64,000 nucleotides of DNA from Vibrio sp. NTOU-M3 (GTDB taxonomy: Bacteria > Pseudomonadota > Gammaproteobacteria > Enterobacterales > Vibrionaceae), in contig NZ_CP162100.1 in the NCBI RefSeq assembly GCF_040869035.1, forward strand, positions 2,852,001 to 2,916,000, in the 5' to 3' direction. Below, piece by piece: positions 1 to 9,863 of the stretch. How positions within the stretch are numbered: the first letter of the stretch is position 1; each line of letters starts with the position of its first letter. The position numbers and the translations under genes are program-made. The notes under the pieces were generated by a model. That model ran no database searches. It was not told the DNA's origin and saw only the letters and a list, made by a program, of their open reading frames with translations.

Positions 1-83
1 GGTTGAGTCTTATCAATCGTGATAGCCGAAGCGGAAAGAGCAACCATTGATAAAAATAGAGTAAGTACTAACTTCTTAAACAT
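1..83 (-). CDS. mlaC: MlaC, periplasmic phospholipid-binding protein (5' part only)
   Basis: Partial gene that leaves the window at position 1. The ATG at 83 opens a frame beginning MFKKLVLTLFLSMVALSASA, a typical signal peptide (basic start, hydrophobic core, ASA cleavage site). It starts 3 bp after the mlaD stop in the order mlaF-mlaE-mlaD-mlaC. In that pathway MlaC shuttles phospholipid across the periplasm between the inner-membrane MlaFEDB complex and MlaA at the outer membrane. Only 27 codons are visible, so the call rests on the signal peptide and on gene order. Confidence 0.85.
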   Translation of the reverse strand, partial: MFKKLVLTLFLSMVALSASAITIDKTQ

Positions 84-86
84 CCC

Positions 87-575
87 TTATTCCTCAGAGT
101 CTTTATCTGAACCACCTACGCTGTAGAGCACCTGCCCGATTAAGTCCTCTAATACCAGAGCTGACTTAGTATCTTCAATGAAGTCACCATCCACCAGCAT
201 CTGTTCATCATCGAAGACAAAACCCGGTGTTAAACCGATATACTGTTCACCAATGAGGCCAGAAGTAAGTATTTGCACACTTGAGGTTTCTGGGAACTGA
301 TCGTAATGGCTACTAATAGCCATCGTAACAACGGGTAGCAAGGAGTCCGTATCCAAAGCAATCGCAGTTACTCGGCCAACAACAACGCCCCCAACCTTAA
401 CGGGAGAGCGAACTTTTAGGCTACCAACGTTATCAAACTCAGCCTTTAGCGCGTAAGTATGGTTAGAACCTATACCTTTCACGTCAGCAACTTGAAAAAT
501 CATTACCAGAATTGCGCAAATTCCGGCAAGAACAAAGCTGCCAACCCATAATTCAGTTTTTCGAGTCTGTTGCAT
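87..575 (-). CDS. mlaD: MlaD, MCE-domain subunit of the phospholipid transporter
   Basis: A 162-aa inner-membrane-anchored periplasmic protein. One transmembrane helix lies at about residues 10-30 and an MCE domain at about 39-117, with the family pattern VRSPVKVGGVVVGRV. MlaD hexamers form the lipid channel of the MlaFEDB ABC transporter that maintains outer-membrane lipid asymmetry. It lies 2 bp after mlaE and 3 bp before mlaC, so the genes are tightly cotranscribed. Slightly shorter than the E. coli protein, with nothing missing from the MCE core. Confidence 0.95.
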   Translation of the reverse strand: MQQTRKTELWVGSFVLAGICAILVMIFQVADVKGIGSNHTYALKAEFDNVGSLKVRSPVKVGGVVVGRVTAIALDTDSLLPVVTMAISSHYDQFPETSSVQILTSGLIGEQYIGLTPGFVFDDEQMLVDGDFIEDTKSALVLEDLIGQVLYSVGGSDKDSEE

Positions 576-577
576 GA

Positions 578-1369
578 TTAATTCCCAAACATCAATGCGG
601 TTAGTACGAAGTCTAGACCAAGCACGGCCAGCGAAGAATGCACTACGGTTCGAGTCGTAGCACGGCTAATACCTTCAGAGGTAGGGATTGCATCGTATCC
701 ATTAAACAGCGCAATCCAGGTAACAGTAAAAGCAAAGACCAAACTTTTGATCATACTATTACCAATATCTTGTCCTAATTCGACAGAGGCTTGCATTGCA
801 GACCAGAAGCTCCCATGGTCAATCCCTTTCCAATCCACACCAACGAGCTGCCCTCCCCAAATGCCGACTGCCATAAAGATCATGGCGAGCAATGGCATTG
901 AGATCACACCAGCCCAAAAGCGAGGAGCAATAACCCGCTTTAGCGGGTCGACTGCCATCATTTCCATGCTTGAAAGCTGCTCAGTGGCCTTCATCAAGCC
1001 GATTTCTGCGGTTAATGCAGACCCAGCCCGCCCCGCAAACAGTAATGCAGTTACAACAGGGCCAAGCTCACGCAATAACGAAAGCGCAACCATCTGACCA
1101 AGTGCACCTTCTGCGCCAAAATCCACCAAAATGACATAGCCTTGTAAGCTCAATACCATTCCGATAAATAGACCAGATAACACAATGATCGCCAATGATT
1201 GCACCCCAACGCTGTAGAGTTGCTTTATCAATAGTGGCAGATGCTGAATTGGTCTAGGCCTAGAAGCCAGTGCTCCGAACAGCATTAAGCTAGCGCGGCC
1301 AAATGCCTCGCTAATAGACATCGCTCGACGCCCCGTTGAGGCGACAAAATCAGTAAACTGAGACATCAT
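578..1369 (-). CDS. mlaE: MlaE, permease subunit of the phospholipid ABC transporter
   Basis: A 263-aa multi-spanning inner-membrane protein with the MlaE/permease signature [20 protein letters not shown] near residues 100-120. It forms the membrane core of MlaFEDB together with the ATPase MlaF. The start overlaps the mlaF stop by 4 bases (ATGA), which suggests translational coupling. Two ATGs in tandem (1369 and 1366) are possible starts; the first is used here. Length matches the family. Confidence 0.95.
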   Translation of the reverse strand: MMSQFTDFVASTGRRAMSISEAFGRASLMLFGALASRPRPIQHLPLLIKQLYSVGVQSLAIIVLSGLFIGMVLSLQGYVILVDFGAEGALGQMVALSLLRELGPVVTALLFAGRAGSALTAEIGLMKATEQLSSMEMMAVDPLKRVIAPRFWAGVISMPLLAMIFMAVGIWGGQLVGVDWKGIDHGSFWSAMQASVELGQDIGNSMIKSLVFAFTVTWIALFNGYDAIPTSEGISRATTRTVVHSSLAVLGLDFVLTALMFGN

Positions 1370-2169
1370 GAGAACAAATCCATTTCTAGCGATTGAGCGG
1401 GAAAGCGAAACGGGACCGGACCGTCAGCATCACCATTGAGAAACTGCTGCACCTGAGGGTCTGAGTGATTACGTAACTCATCAGGCGTTCCTGCGGCAAT
1501 CACTTTGCCATTAGCCAAGATATAAACATGATCGGCGATACTCATAACTTCAGGAACATCATGAGAGACCACAATAGAAGTCACACCCAGTGCTCGGCTA
1601 AGGTTTCGGATCAATTCAACCAAAACCCCCATGGTAATAGGATCTTGGCCGACAAACGGCTCATCATACATAATCAAGCTTGGGTCAAGTGCAATGGCAC
1701 GTGCCAAAGCAGCTCGGCGAGCCATACCGCCAGACAACTCACTCGGCATTAATGTAGCTGCCCCTCGAAGCCCTACTGCTTCAAGCTTGAGCTTAACCAA
1801 AGTGTCTAATAAGGTTTCATCTAATCCAGTGTGCTCACGCAGTGGAAAAGCGACATTGTCAAAGACATTGAGATCGGTAAAGAGCGCACCCGATTGAAAC
1901 AGCATGCTCATCTTTTTGCGTTCACGATAAAGATGTTTACGACTTAACGTAGGAATATTGTGCCCATCAAACCAGATTTCGCCTTGTTCTGGTAATAGCT
2001 GACCACCAATAAGACGAAGTAATGTGGTTTTTCCGATCCCGGACGGCCCCATTATGGCCGTGATTTTTCCTTTTGGCACATGTAGGCTTACATCATCAAA
2101 TATCTTACGTTCTCCCCTTGAAAACGTAAGCTGTTTAACTGTGACCAGATCTTCTGATGACATCATCAT
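1366..2169 (-). CDS. mlaF: MlaF, ATPase of the phospholipid ABC transporter
   Basis: A 267-aa ABC ATPase. Walker A is GPSGIGKTT (residues 41-49), the signature is [10 protein letters not shown] (145-154) and Walker B is LIMYDEP (165-171). The LSGGMARR form of the signature is typical of MlaF rather than of general importers. It powers lipid movement by MlaE/MlaD and is the first gene of the mla operon here. Three Met codons stand in a row at the start, so the exact first residue is uncertain by up to two codons. Confidence 0.95.
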   Translation of the reverse strand: MMMSSEDLVTVKQLTFSRGERKIFDDVSLHVPKGKITAIMGPSGIGKTTLLRLIGGQLLPEQGEIWFDGHNIPTLSRKHLYRERKKMSMLFQSGALFTDLNVFDNVAFPLREHTGLDETLLDTLVKLKLEAVGLRGAATLMPSELSGGMARRAALARAIALDPSLIMYDEPFVGQDPITMGVLVELIRNLSRALGVTSIVVSHDVPEVMSIADHVYILANGKVIAAGTPDELRNHSDPQVQQFLNGDADGPVPFRFPAQSLEMDLFS

Positions 2170-2408
2170 ACTCTTGTAAGAATTCCCTTATGGAAGCGAG
2201 ATCATAAGCACATTGAAAACCAATTTAAAGCACTGTTCAATTAAATCTCTCTTCACTTTCAATGTACTGCGCATAAATCTTTATTCATAGTAGACACGAG
2301 AACGACAAAAAGGCTAACAATTAATTTCATCTACGACTTCCATTTTTACAGGCAACAGGTCAAAATTAGCGGTTAAATTGTTTTGTTGTATATAGTTTAG
2401 GAATCATC
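2170..2408. other. Intergenic region between divergent mla and yrbG-like genes
   Basis: 239 bp between the divergent starts of mlaF and the CaCA antiporter. It is AT-rich and should carry promoters for both operons. An AT-rich box (TATAGT) lies 12 bp before the antiporter ATG. No RNA gene or repeat was recognised. Confidence 0.5.
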
Positions 2409-3374
2409 ATGTTTGAAGCCATTGCGTTTCTGGTCGTTGGATTAATTTTCTTGGTCTGGAGTGCCGATAAACTTGTTTTTGGTGCAGCTGCACTAGCGCG
2501 CAATGTAGGCATATCACCATTGGTCATTGGTATGACAATCCTTGCTATGGGATCTTCAGCACCTGAGATGATGGTTTCAGCCACAGCCGCTTTAGACGGT
2601 AAAACCGACACGGCCGTTGGTAACGTCCTCGGCTCTAACATCGCTAACATCGCCCTCATTCTGGGCATTACCGCACTGATCAAACCACTTTCTATCAGCT
2701 CTGCCGTATTACGTCGTGAGTTACCGTTAATGATTGCGGTGACCTTAGTGGCCGGTGCCCTGTTATGGGACAGCCATTTAGGTTTTTACGAAGGGGCACT
2801 ACTATTTGTTCTTTTCGCTCTGTTCTTATTAACCATGCTGAAGATCAGCCGCAATGAGAAAAAAAATGGCGACGTACTTTTAGAAGAACAAGAATCCGAA
2901 GTGCCTGAAGGGGTAAGCAACCTAAAAGCAGCGATGTGGGTTATTATTGGTTTGATTATTTTGCCCCTCGCAGCAGACACACTAGTTAACAGCGCAGTGG
3001 TTATCGCCAAACATTTTGGTATGAGCGATCTTGTTATCGGTCTAACCATTATTGCTGTTGGTACCAGCTTACCTGAACTGGCAGCCTCAGTTGCTGGCGT
3101 CATGAAAGGGGAAGATGATATGGCCGTTGGCAATATCATTGGTTCCAACGTATTCAACATCTTGGCAGTGATGGGGATTCCGGGAATCTTAAACCCATCC
3201 ATTCTAAGTGAATATGCGATGGGGCGTGACTTCTGGGTGATGCTTGGAGTGTCACTATTACTTGTCGTGATGGCATTAGGCAAATCGCGCAGTATCAACC
3301 GTATCGAAGGGTTTGTACTGCTGTGTTGCTTCTTAGCTTATCAAGGTTACCTATTAATGAATGTAGCTGCTTAG
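2409..3374 (+). CDS. yrbG: Calcium/sodium antiporter of the CaCA family (YrbG-like)
   Basis: A 321-aa inner-membrane protein with the two inverted alpha repeats that define the CaCA superfamily: GSSAPEMMVSATAAL near residue 49 and GTSLPELAASVAGV near residue 220. Each is followed by a GN(V/I)(L/I)GSN motif. The Glu in each repeat is the expected ion-binding residue. About ten membrane segments are visible. It heads the plus-strand kdsD-lpt cluster, as yrbG does in E. coli, and ends 26 bp before kdsD. Exchange of Na+ for Ca2+ is inferred from the family. Confidence 0.92.
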   Translation: MFEAIAFLVVGLIFLVWSADKLVFGAAALARNVGISPLVIGMTILAMGSSAPEMMVSATAALDGKTDTAVGNVLGSNIANIALILGITALIKPLSISSAVLRRELPLMIAVTLVAGALLWDSHLGFYEGALLFVLFALFLLTMLKISRNEKKNGDVLLEEQESEVPEGVSNLKAAMWVIIGLIILPLAADTLVNSAVVIAKHFGMSDLVIGLTIIAVGTSLPELAASVAGVMKGEDDMAVGNIIGSNVFNILAVMGIPGILNPSILSEYAMGRDFWVMLGVSLLLVVMALGKSRSINRIEGFVLLCCFLAYQGYLLMNVAA

Positions 3375-3400
3375 TTAAACCGCTTACTTTCGGAGTTTTT

Positions 3401-4363
3401 ATGTTTGATTTTCGCGCTGCGGCCATAGATGTCCTTAACACTGAAATTGATGCACTAAAACAACTCGATCAATATTTTAATGACGACTTTGTCAAAGCTT
3501 GTCAGCTTATTCTTGAAAATAAAGGCAAAGTCGCCGTTATGGGCATGGGTAAATCTGGTCATATCGGAAATAAAATTGCAGCGTCATTAGCCAGTACTGG
3601 GACGTCTGCTTTCTTTGTTCATCCGGGAGAAGCTTCACACGGTGATCTGGGTATGATTGCACCTGGAGATATTGTATTAGCCATCTCTAATTCCGGCGAG
3701 TCATCAGAAATTCTGGCACTTTTCCCTGTACTGAAACGGTTGAATATCACCATCATCAGCATGACGGGAAAACCGAAATCAAACATGGCCAAGCTTGCAG
3801 ATATTCACCTGCAAATTACGGTACCCAAAGAGGCGTGCCCGCTTGGGCTGGCTCCAACGTCCAGCACAACCGCAACCTTGGTGATGGGAGATGCTCTGGC
3901 AGTTGCACTACTGCAAGCACGAGGCTTTACCGCTGAAGACTTTGCCCTGTCTCATCCAGGCGGAGCTCTTGGTCGCAAGCTCCTGCTCAAATTATCAGAT
4001 ATTATGCATACGGGAGACAGCCTTCCGTTAGTCGGGCCGGATGTGCTAGTGCGTGATGCTTTATTAGTGGTCAGTGAAAAGAGACTGGGCATGACAGCGA
4101 TAGTAGATCACAACAATCACCTACTCGGCGTATTCACAGATGGTGACTTACGTCGTATCCTCGATAAACGTATCGATATCCATACGACAAACATTAGTGA
4201 AGTGATGACCAAAAATCCAACGGTTGCAACACCAAATCTGTTGGCGGCTGAGGGGCTCAACCTTATGCAATCCAAAAGCATCAATGGTTTACTGATTTGC
4301 CAAGACAATCAGGTCATCGGTGCCCTAAATATGCATGATTTACTGAAAGCTGGTGTGATGTGA
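3401..4363 (+). CDS. kdsD: Arabinose-5-phosphate isomerase KdsD
   Basis: A 320-aa cytoplasmic enzyme converting ribulose-5-phosphate to arabinose-5-phosphate, the first step towards Kdo for lipopolysaccharide. The SIS sugar-isomerase domain (about 35-175) carries GMGKSGHIGNKIAASLA and HPGEASHGDLG. Two CBS domains follow (about 205-320). The ATG at 3401 after CGGAG is preferred. A longer frame opening at 3323 would add 26 residues read through the end of the antiporter gene. The usual next gene, kdsC, is missing except for its tail. Confidence 0.95.
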   Translation: MFDFRAAAIDVLNTEIDALKQLDQYFNDDFVKACQLILENKGKVAVMGMGKSGHIGNKIAASLASTGTSAFFVHPGEASHGDLGMIAPGDIVLAISNSGESSEILALFPVLKRLNITIISMTGKPKSNMAKLADIHLQITVPKEACPLGLAPTSSTTATLVMGDALAVALLQARGFTAEDFALSHPGGALGRKLLLKLSDIMHTGDSLPLVGPDVLVRDALLVVSEKRLGMTAIVDHNNHLLGVFTDGDLRRILDKRIDIHTTNISEVMTKNPTVATPNLLAAEGLNLMQSKSINGLLICQDNQVIGALNMHDLLKAGVM

Positions 4364-4533
4364 TGTTCAGTCACCTCAATATGTGTCATCACACTATGGA
4401 ACCTTCGATTCTTCCAGCTGCCCAAGCATATGGATGGGTACCCTTTAAGGTATCGAATGTTAAGTTCCGTTGTCGTCTTGTAAGCCACAACAAAATTCAA
4501 GCGAACAACTTTGCCTTTAACCTTCCACCAAAG
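4364..4533. other. Unrecognised ~170-bp sequence in the place of kdsC
   Basis: This stretch stands where most of kdsC should be. Its one long frame starts at 4360, overlapping the kdsD stop, and runs into the kdsC tail. The product would be 69 aa, and its first ~58 residues (for example ILPAAQAYGWVPFKVSNVKF) resemble no part of KdsC. None of the phosphatase motifs (DVDGVFSDG, GDDLIDWPV) appears in any frame. It could be a fragment of a dispersed Vibrio repeat or of an integron cassette; that is a guess. Confidence 0.5.
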
Positions 4534-4569
4534 AATAAGTTAGATAAACATAAAGGTTTAAGTATATGA
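4534..4569 (+). pseudogene. kdsC: Remnant of kdsC (Kdo-8-phosphate phosphatase), last ~11 codons
   Basis: The frame ending at 4569 finishes NKLDKHKGLSI, which closely matches the C-terminus of Vibrio KdsC as I recall it (ending LDVHKGLSI). The TGA overlaps the lptC ATG, the junction expected for an intact kdsC-lptC pair. The rest of the ~180-aa enzyme, a HAD phosphatase that makes Kdo from Kdo-8-phosphate, is absent from this locus. The tail may persist because it carries the lptC ribosome-binding site (AAAGG at 4552-4556). Confidence 0.75.
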
Positions 4570-5129
4570 GTTTATCTCGTATCGGTTATATATTACTGCT
4601 ATTTATCGCCTCATGGTCTGCATACTATTTGCTAAGCGGCGGTGAGGAATTCGATATTCAAGTAGAACCCAATACCGAACTACCTATGTTTACAGGTAAA
4701 AATCTGGTGAATACCTCATACAGTGAACAAGGTATTCGCAGCTATGTGATTACGTCTGATAAACTAAACCACTATGCAAAAAGTGGCGATACTATCTTTG
4801 ATAATCCAATACTGAAAGTGTACAAAGAAGGAACGACACAAGAGTGGGAAGTCACAGCTGAGCGTGGCGTTCTTGATCAAGACCATGTGTTGACCTTATA
4901 CACTGACGTACAGGCGAAAAACCTGTTACCAGATTCTGGGTTCGATACAATGTCCACCAATACATTAAGTATTCAGTTGGATAACCGAGATTTTTGGGCC
5001 GACAATCAGGTCGTATTAGTTGGCCCTCAGTTTGAAACTGTAGGACAAGCGATGAAAGGCAATTTTGCCGAAAATACCGCAGTACTCTACAAACACGTTC
5101 AAGGTAGATATGAAACTCTCACACCTTAG
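4566..5129 (+). CDS. lptC: LptC, lipopolysaccharide export protein
   Basis: A 187-aa bitopic inner-membrane protein with one N-terminal helix (about residues 5-23) followed by a periplasmic beta-jellyroll. LptC takes lipopolysaccharide from LptB2FG and passes it to LptA. Its length is close to the E. coli 191 aa. It overlaps lptA by 20 bp and starts inside the remnant kdsC stop, so its translation depends on sequence left from kdsC. Confidence 0.93.
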   Translation: MSLSRIGYILLLFIASWSAYYLLSGGEEFDIQVEPNTELPMFTGKNLVNTSYSEQGIRSYVITSDKLNHYAKSGDTIFDNPILKVYKEGTTQEWEVTAERGVLDQDHVLTLYTDVQAKNLLPDSGFDTMSTNTLSIQLDNRDFWADNQVVLVGPQFETVGQAMKGNFAENTAVLYKHVQGRYETLTP

Positions 5130-5607
5130 CCTAATTACTTGTCTGCTGACATCAGCCAACGCACTGGCTTTATCAACAGACCGCGATCAACCAGTATATA
5201 TTGACTCTGACAGCCAACAATTGGATATGCAGAGTAACCAAGTCACCTTCTTAGGCGATGTAAAGCTCAAGCAAGGCAGCATCAATATAAATGCTGATAA
5301 AGTCATCGTTACGCGAGATGCCAAAGATGGCAGCATTAAAGAGATTGAAGGTTACGGCAATTTAGCCACCTTTTCGCAGCTAACCGACGACGGTAAAACG
5401 CTGTATGGTGAAGCCAAAGAGCTTTACTATAAAATGGCAGATGATCAATTAACGATGATCGATCAAGCCATGCTTTCACAAGATGACAGTGTTATCCGTG
5501 GCACAAAAATTCGCTATAAGATTTCCTCTCAAAAATTGATCGCAGATGGCAAAGCAAAAGGAGATCGTGTCTCTACCGTTCTTCAGCCACAGACAGTACA
5601 AGAATAA
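5110..5607 (+). CDS. lptA: LptA, periplasmic lipopolysaccharide bridge protein
   Basis: A 165-aa protein with a signal peptide ([20 protein letters not shown]) and an OstA/LptA jellyroll (about 30-140, with [21 protein letters not shown]). LptA oligomers bridge LptC and LptD across the periplasm. The ATG at 5110 is chosen because it opens a signal peptide after AAGGTAG; the frame opening at 5065 would place a non-secretory extension in front. It overlaps lptC and is followed 2 bp later by lptB. Confidence 0.94.
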   Translation: MKLSHLSLITCLLTSANALALSTDRDQPVYIDSDSQQLDMQSNQVTFLGDVKLKQGSININADKVIVTRDAKDGSIKEIEGYGNLATFSQLTDDGKTLYGEAKELYYKMADDQLTMIDQAMLSQDDSVIRGTKIRYKISSQKLIADGKAKGDRVSTVLQPQTVQE

Positions 5608-5609
5608 TT

Positions 5610-6335
5610 ATGGCATTACTTAAAGCAGAACATTTAGCGAAGAGCTATAAAAACCGCAAAGTGGTTTCTGACGTCAGCCTTCAGGTTCAATCCGGTCAAA
5701 TTGTTGGTCTACTTGGCCCAAATGGAGCTGGAAAAACCACCTCGTTTTATATGATTGTAGGCTTGGTGGCGCGTGATGAAGGTAATATTAGTATTGATGA
5801 CCAAGACATCAGTATTTTACCGATGCATAGTCGCTCTCGCCTTGGTATTGGATACCTACCTCAAGAAGCATCTATTTTCCGTAAGCTTTCCGTTGAAGAC
5901 AACATCATGGCGGTCCTGCAAACACGTGAAGAAATGACGCGAGAAGAGCGCCAAGACAAACTAGAAGATTTGTTGGAAGAATTCCACATTCAGCACATTC
6001 GTCACAGTGCAGGTATGGCACTATCGGGTGGTGAGCGCCGCCGAGTTGAGATTGCGCGAGCCCTTGCAGCAAACCCTAAGTTCATTTTATTGGATGAACC
6101 TTTTGCAGGCGTAGACCCGATTTCCGTCATCGACATTAAGAAAATCATCGAACATCTTCGAGATCGTGGATTGGGTGTTTTGATCACAGACCACAACGTG
6201 CGAGAAACACTCGATGTATGTGAAAAAGCCTATATCGTCAGCCAAGGGCATTTGATCGCAGAAGGCACGCCGCAAGAAGTACTCGCAAACGAGCAAGTAA
6301 AACAAGTTTATCTCGGCGAACAATTCCGTCTATGA
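5610..6335 (+). CDS. lptB: LptB, ATPase of the lipopolysaccharide exporter
   Basis: A 241-aa ABC ATPase, the same length as in E. coli. Walker A is GPNGAGKTT (about 37-45), the signature [15 protein letters not shown] (about 138-152) and Walker [13 protein letters not shown] (about 158-169). LptB2FG extracts lipopolysaccharide from the inner membrane. It follows lptA by 2 bp and precedes rpoN by 50 bp, the conserved gammaproteobacterial order. Confidence 0.96.
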   Translation: MALLKAEHLAKSYKNRKVVSDVSLQVQSGQIVGLLGPNGAGKTTSFYMIVGLVARDEGNISIDDQDISILPMHSRSRLGIGYLPQEASIFRKLSVEDNIMAVLQTREEMTREERQDKLEDLLEEFHIQHIRHSAGMALSGGERRRVEIARALAANPKFILLDEPFAGVDPISVIDIKKIIEHLRDRGLGVLITDHNVRETLDVCEKAYIVSQGHLIAEGTPQEVLANEQVKQVYLGEQFRL

Positions 6336-6385
6336 TTAAAGAAAAGAACGGTAAGATTCTACAGAATTAAGGCAAATAATACTGA

Positions 6386-7843
6386 ATGAAACCCTCATTA
6401 CAACTCAAGCTAGGCCAGCAGTTAGCTATGACCCCTCAGTTGCAACAAGCCATTCGCTTGCTGCAATTGTCGACTTTGGATCTTCAGCAAGAAATCCAAG
6501 AAGCATTGGACTCAAACCCACTTCTCGAAGTAGAAGAAGGCAGTGAAGAGAATGCAGCTGAAGAAAAAAGCAGTAATGAGGATAAAGAGCCAACCGTTGA
6601 TGTTGCAGAGCCAGAAGTCAAAGACAGCTCTGAATTGATCGAAAAATCTGAAATCAGTAATGAACTTGAGATCGATACAACATGGGATGATGTCTATAGC
6701 GCCAATACAGGCAGCACTGGCATCTCCGTTGATGATGACGCTCCGGTATATCAAGGAGAAACGACTGAGTCACTCTACGATTACCTTCTATGGCAATTAG
6801 ACCTCACACCATTCAGTGAAACGGATCGCACCATCGCATTGGCGTTAATTGATGCTATCGATGACTATGGCTATCTGACCATCTCACCTGAAGAAATTCA
6901 TGAAAGCTTTGATAATGAAGAGATAGAACTCGACGAAATTGAAGCCGTTCGTAAACGCATTCAACAGTTCGATCCACTAGGTGTCGCATCGGTTAACTTG
7001 CAAGAATGTTTATTACTGCAACTCGCTACCTTTCCCGAAGATACACCTTGGCTACAAGAAGCTAAATTAGTTCTAAGCCATCATATTGATCAACTGGGTA
7101 ACCGCGATTACAAACTGATCATTAAAGAAGCAAAACTCAAAGAAGCCGAGCTCAAAGAAGCACTCACACTTATCCAGCAACTCGACCCGCGTCCAGGGAG
7201 CCGTATTTCTTCAGAACATGCTGAATACGTCATTCCTGACGTTTCGGTATTTAAAGATCACGGTAAATGGATTGTGACAATCAATCCAGATAGTGTGCCA
7301 AGATTAAAAGTAAACCAGCAATATGCTCAACTTGGAAAAGGAAACAGCGCCGATAGCCAGTATATTCGCTCTAACCTACAAGAAGCTAAATGGTTAATTA
7401 AAAGTCTGGAAAGTAGAAACGAGACGTTGCTCAAAGTTGCTAAGTGTATTGTTGAACATCAACGCGATTTCTTTGAGTATGGTGAAGAAGCCATGAAGCC
7501 AATGGTACTGAATGATGTAGCCTTGGCAGTGGATATGCATGAATCGACCATCTCTCGAGTGACAACACAGAAATTCATGCATACCCCTCGTGGCATTTTT
7601 GAATTGAAGTATTTTTTCTCCAGCCATGTCAGTACCGATAATGGTGGAGAGTGTTCATCTACTGCAATCCGAGCACTGATCAAGAAACTCGTTGCCGCTG
7701 AAAACAGTGCTAAGCCACTGAGTGACAGCAAGATTGCAGCACTACTAGCTGACCAAGGGATTCAAGTCGCTAGACGGACAATTGCGAAATATCGCGAATC
7801 TCTGGGCATTGCCCCTTCAAGTCAGCGCAAACGCCTGCTTTAG
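6386..7843 (+). CDS. rpoN: RNA polymerase sigma-54 factor RpoN
   Basis: A 485-aa sigma-54. Region I (1-50) is Gln/Leu-rich ([20 protein letters not shown]), region II is very acidic (about 50-115), then come the core-binding region and a helix-turn-helix. The RpoN box [10 protein letters not shown] lies at 462-471. It directs polymerase to -24/-12 promoters activated by enhancer-binding proteins; in Vibrio these include flagellar, nitrogen and quorum-sensing (qrr) genes. A matching promoter stands before pspG in this window (31310-31327). Confidence 0.97.
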   Translation: MKPSLQLKLGQQLAMTPQLQQAIRLLQLSTLDLQQEIQEALDSNPLLEVEEGSEENAAEEKSSNEDKEPTVDVAEPEVKDSSELIEKSEISNELEIDTTWDDVYSANTGSTGISVDDDAPVYQGETTESLYDYLLWQLDLTPFSETDRTIALALIDAIDDYGYLTISPEEIHESFDNEEIELDEIEAVRKRIQQFDPLGVASVNLQECLLLQLATFPEDTPWLQEAKLVLSHHIDQLGNRDYKLIIKEAKLKEAELKEALTLIQQLDPRPGSRISSEHAEYVIPDVSVFKDHGKWIVTINPDSVPRLKVNQQYAQLGKGNSADSQYIRSNLQEAKWLIKSLESRNETLLKVAKCIVEHQRDFFEYGEEAMKPMVLNDVALAVDMHESTISRVTTQKFMHTPRGIFELKYFFSSHVSTDNGGECSSTAIRALIKKLVAAENSAKPLSDSKIAALLADQGIQVARRTIAKYRESLGIAPSSQRKRLL

Positions 7844-7866
7844 GCACCAACCGAGAAGGAAAGTCT

Positions 7867-8154
7867 ATGCAAATCAATATTCAAGGCCACCACGTTGATC
7901 TAACCGATTCAATGCAAGACTACGTAAACTCAAAGTTTCAAAAGCTAGAACGATTTTTCGATCACATTAACAGCGTACATGTCGTACTACGAGTTGAAAA
8001 ACTTCGCCAAATCGCAGAAGCTACCCTTCACGTTAACCAAGGTGAAATTCACGCCTCATCCGATGATGACAGCATGTATGCTGCTATCGACTCACTTGTA
8101 GATAAGCTTGTTCGACAACTGAACAAGCACAAAGAAAAACTTAATACACATTAA
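7867..8154 (+). CDS. hpf: Short ribosome hibernation promoting factor HPF
   Basis: A 95-aa protein, exactly the short-HPF length, beginning MQINIQGHHVDLTDSMQDYV. It binds the small ribosomal subunit in stationary phase and helps form inactive 100S dimers. It sits 23 bp after rpoN with AGAAGGAAAG as its ribosome-binding site, in the conserved rpoN-hpf-ptsN order. Confidence 0.95.
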   Translation: MQINIQGHHVDLTDSMQDYVNSKFQKLERFFDHINSVHVVLRVEKLRQIAEATLHVNQGEIHASSDDDSMYAAIDSLVDKLVRQLNKHKEKLNTH

Positions 8155-8156
8155 CC

Positions 8157-8603
8157 ATGCAAATTAGCGAAATCCTTACACTGGACTGCACCAAAAGTGC
8201 AGTCCAGTGCACTAGTAAGAAGCGAGCCTTGGAAATGATCAGCGAGATAGTGGCTGAACAAACAGGGCAAAACTCCACCGAGCTGTTTGAATGCATGCTA
8301 AGCAGAGAAAAGATGGGCAGTACTGGCATCGGAAATGGGATCGCCATTCCCCATGCTCGTATGCAATCAAGCGATAAAGCCATCGCTGTACTTCTTCAAT
8401 GTGAAGCTCCGATCGAGTTCGATGCCATAGACAACCGACCTGTTGACCTTCTGTTTGCTCTTTTAGTTCCAGACGCACAGTGCAAAGAACACTTAAAGAC
8501 CTTGTCTGCGATGGCAGAACGACTCAATGACAAGCAAATTTTGAAACAACTTCGTAAGGCAGAAACAGATCAAGAGCTTTACGATATTATGGTCAATCGG
8601 TAA
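8157..8603 (+). CDS. ptsN: PTS IIA-like nitrogen regulatory protein PtsN (EIIA-Ntr)
   Basis: A 148-aa EIIA domain of the fructose/mannitol type with the active-site motif GIAIPHARM around residue 64; the His accepts phosphate from NPr (ptsO). It works with PtsP and PtsO in a regulatory, non-sugar PTS that affects potassium uptake and nitrogen metabolism. It begins 2 bp after hpf and has no strong Shine-Dalgarno sequence, so translation probably depends on coupling to hpf. Confidence 0.95.
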   Translation: MQISEILTLDCTKSAVQCTSKKRALEMISEIVAEQTGQNSTELFECMLSREKMGSTGIGNGIAIPHARMQSSDKAIAVLLQCEAPIEFDAIDNRPVDLLFALLVPDAQCKEHLKTLSAMAERLNDKQILKQLRKAETDQELYDIMVNR

Positions 8604-8611
8604 GCGAGCTC

Positions 8612-9475
8612 ATGCGATTAATTGTAGTTAGTGGCCAGTCTGGCGCAGGAAAAAGTGTCGCACTTAGAGTCTTAGAAGATTTAGGTTATTACTGCGTCGA
8701 TAACTTACCTGTCGATTTACTTCATTCATTCATCAAATCCGTATCTGGTAGCAAACAAAACGTAGCGGTCAGTATTGATATTCGCAACCTGCCAAAAGAG
8801 CCCTCTTTAGTAAACAATGTTTTGCAGGAACTAAAAAAACGCACGGAAGTCAGCGTGCTATTTTTGGATGCGAACAAAAATACGCTACTAAAACGTTATA
8901 GTGAAACTCGTCGAATTCACCCACTTTCTCTGGGCGCTGACACACTTACGCTAGAGCAAGCTATCGAGAAAGAAACCGCTCTGCTCTCTCCTCTTAAAAA
9001 GAATGCAGATATGTTACTCGACAGCAGTGACCAATCTTTACATGAGTTGAGTGAAATGGTCAGAATGCGTGTTGAAGGACGTGAGCGCAAAGACTTAGTT
9101 ATGGTATTTCAGTCGTTCGGATTTAAGTATGGTTTGCCGAGTGACGCAGACTACGTATTTGACGTGCGTTTTCTTCCTAACCCTCACTGGGAGCCCGATC
9201 TGCGACCAATGACAGGGCTTGATGCCCCTATTCGTTCTTTCCTTGAAAGCCATCCCGAAGTGATAGAGCTCCGACAACAAATACAAAAATTTGTTGAATA
9301 CTGGCTACCAATGCTAGAGAAAAATAACCGTAGTTACTTAACCGTTGCTATCGGCTGTACAGGTGGTAAACACCGCTCTGTCTATCTCACTCAACAAATT
9401 GGGGAATATTTTGCCCAATTAGGCCATCAAGTTAAAATTCGACATGCCTCTCTAGAAAAGCACCATAAGGAATAA
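8612..9475 (+). CDS. rapZ: RNase adapter protein RapZ
   Basis: A 287-aa protein with an N-terminal P-loop (SGQSGAGKS, residues 6-14) and the C-terminal RNA-binding domain with [12 protein letters not shown] near residue 248. In enterobacteria RapZ presents the sRNA GlmZ to RNase E and so controls glucosamine-6-phosphate synthase. It follows ptsN by 8 bp and is followed by ptsO after 4 bp. Whether the Vibrio protein works through GlmZ is not visible here. Confidence 0.95.
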   Translation: MRLIVVSGQSGAGKSVALRVLEDLGYYCVDNLPVDLLHSFIKSVSGSKQNVAVSIDIRNLPKEPSLVNNVLQELKKRTEVSVLFLDANKNTLLKRYSETRRIHPLSLGADTLTLEQAIEKETALLSPLKKNADMLLDSSDQSLHELSEMVRMRVEGRERKDLVMVFQSFGFKYGLPSDADYVFDVRFLPNPHWEPDLRPMTGLDAPIRSFLESHPEVIELRQQIQKFVEYWLPMLEKNNRSYLTVAIGCTGGKHRSVYLTQQIGEYFAQLGHQVKIRHASLEKHHKE

Positions 9476-9479
9476 CTCT

Positions 9480-9755
9480 ATGCAGCAGAGCAGAACCGTC
9501 CTAATTCAGAATCGTCTTGGTCTTCATGCTCGTGCTGCTGTAAAACTGGTTGAACTGGCTCAGTCCTATCAATCCATTCTCACGATTCAAAATCATGAAG
9601 GCAAAGAGGCCACTGCAGACAGTGTTATGGGGCTCCTCATGCTTGAGTCAGCACAAGGCGAATATGTCACCATCAGCGCTGAAGGTCATGACGCCAGCGC
9701 TGCGTTAGATGCTGTTTGTCATCTTATCGAAGATAAGTTTGAAGAAGACGATTAA
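9480..9755 (+). CDS. ptsO: Nitrogen PTS phosphocarrier NPr
   Basis: A 91-aa HPr-like protein with the phosphorylation site RLGLHARAA (His16) and the later helix [10 protein letters not shown]. It passes phosphate from PtsP to PtsN. It is the last gene of the rpoN operon; no strong terminator follows before mgtE, 108 bp away. Confidence 0.95.
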   Translation: MQQSRTVLIQNRLGLHARAAVKLVELAQSYQSILTIQNHEGKEATADSVMGLLMLESAQGEYVTISAEGHDASAALDAVCHLIEDKFEEDD

Positions 9756-9863
9756 CGTACTACTCAAAAGAAATATTCCCTTCGCAACATTAACTTATTA
9801 AACAAGATCTAAAATTAAGTTACTATTCAGGCCATTGTAAGCAAATTGAGTCAGGGGGAATAA

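Noticed and set aside
4364-4565. A new small protein gene of 69 codons between kdsD and lptC
   Set aside because: The frame opens by overlapping the kdsD stop and ends in the KdsC tail; better explained as filler fused in frame to a remnant.
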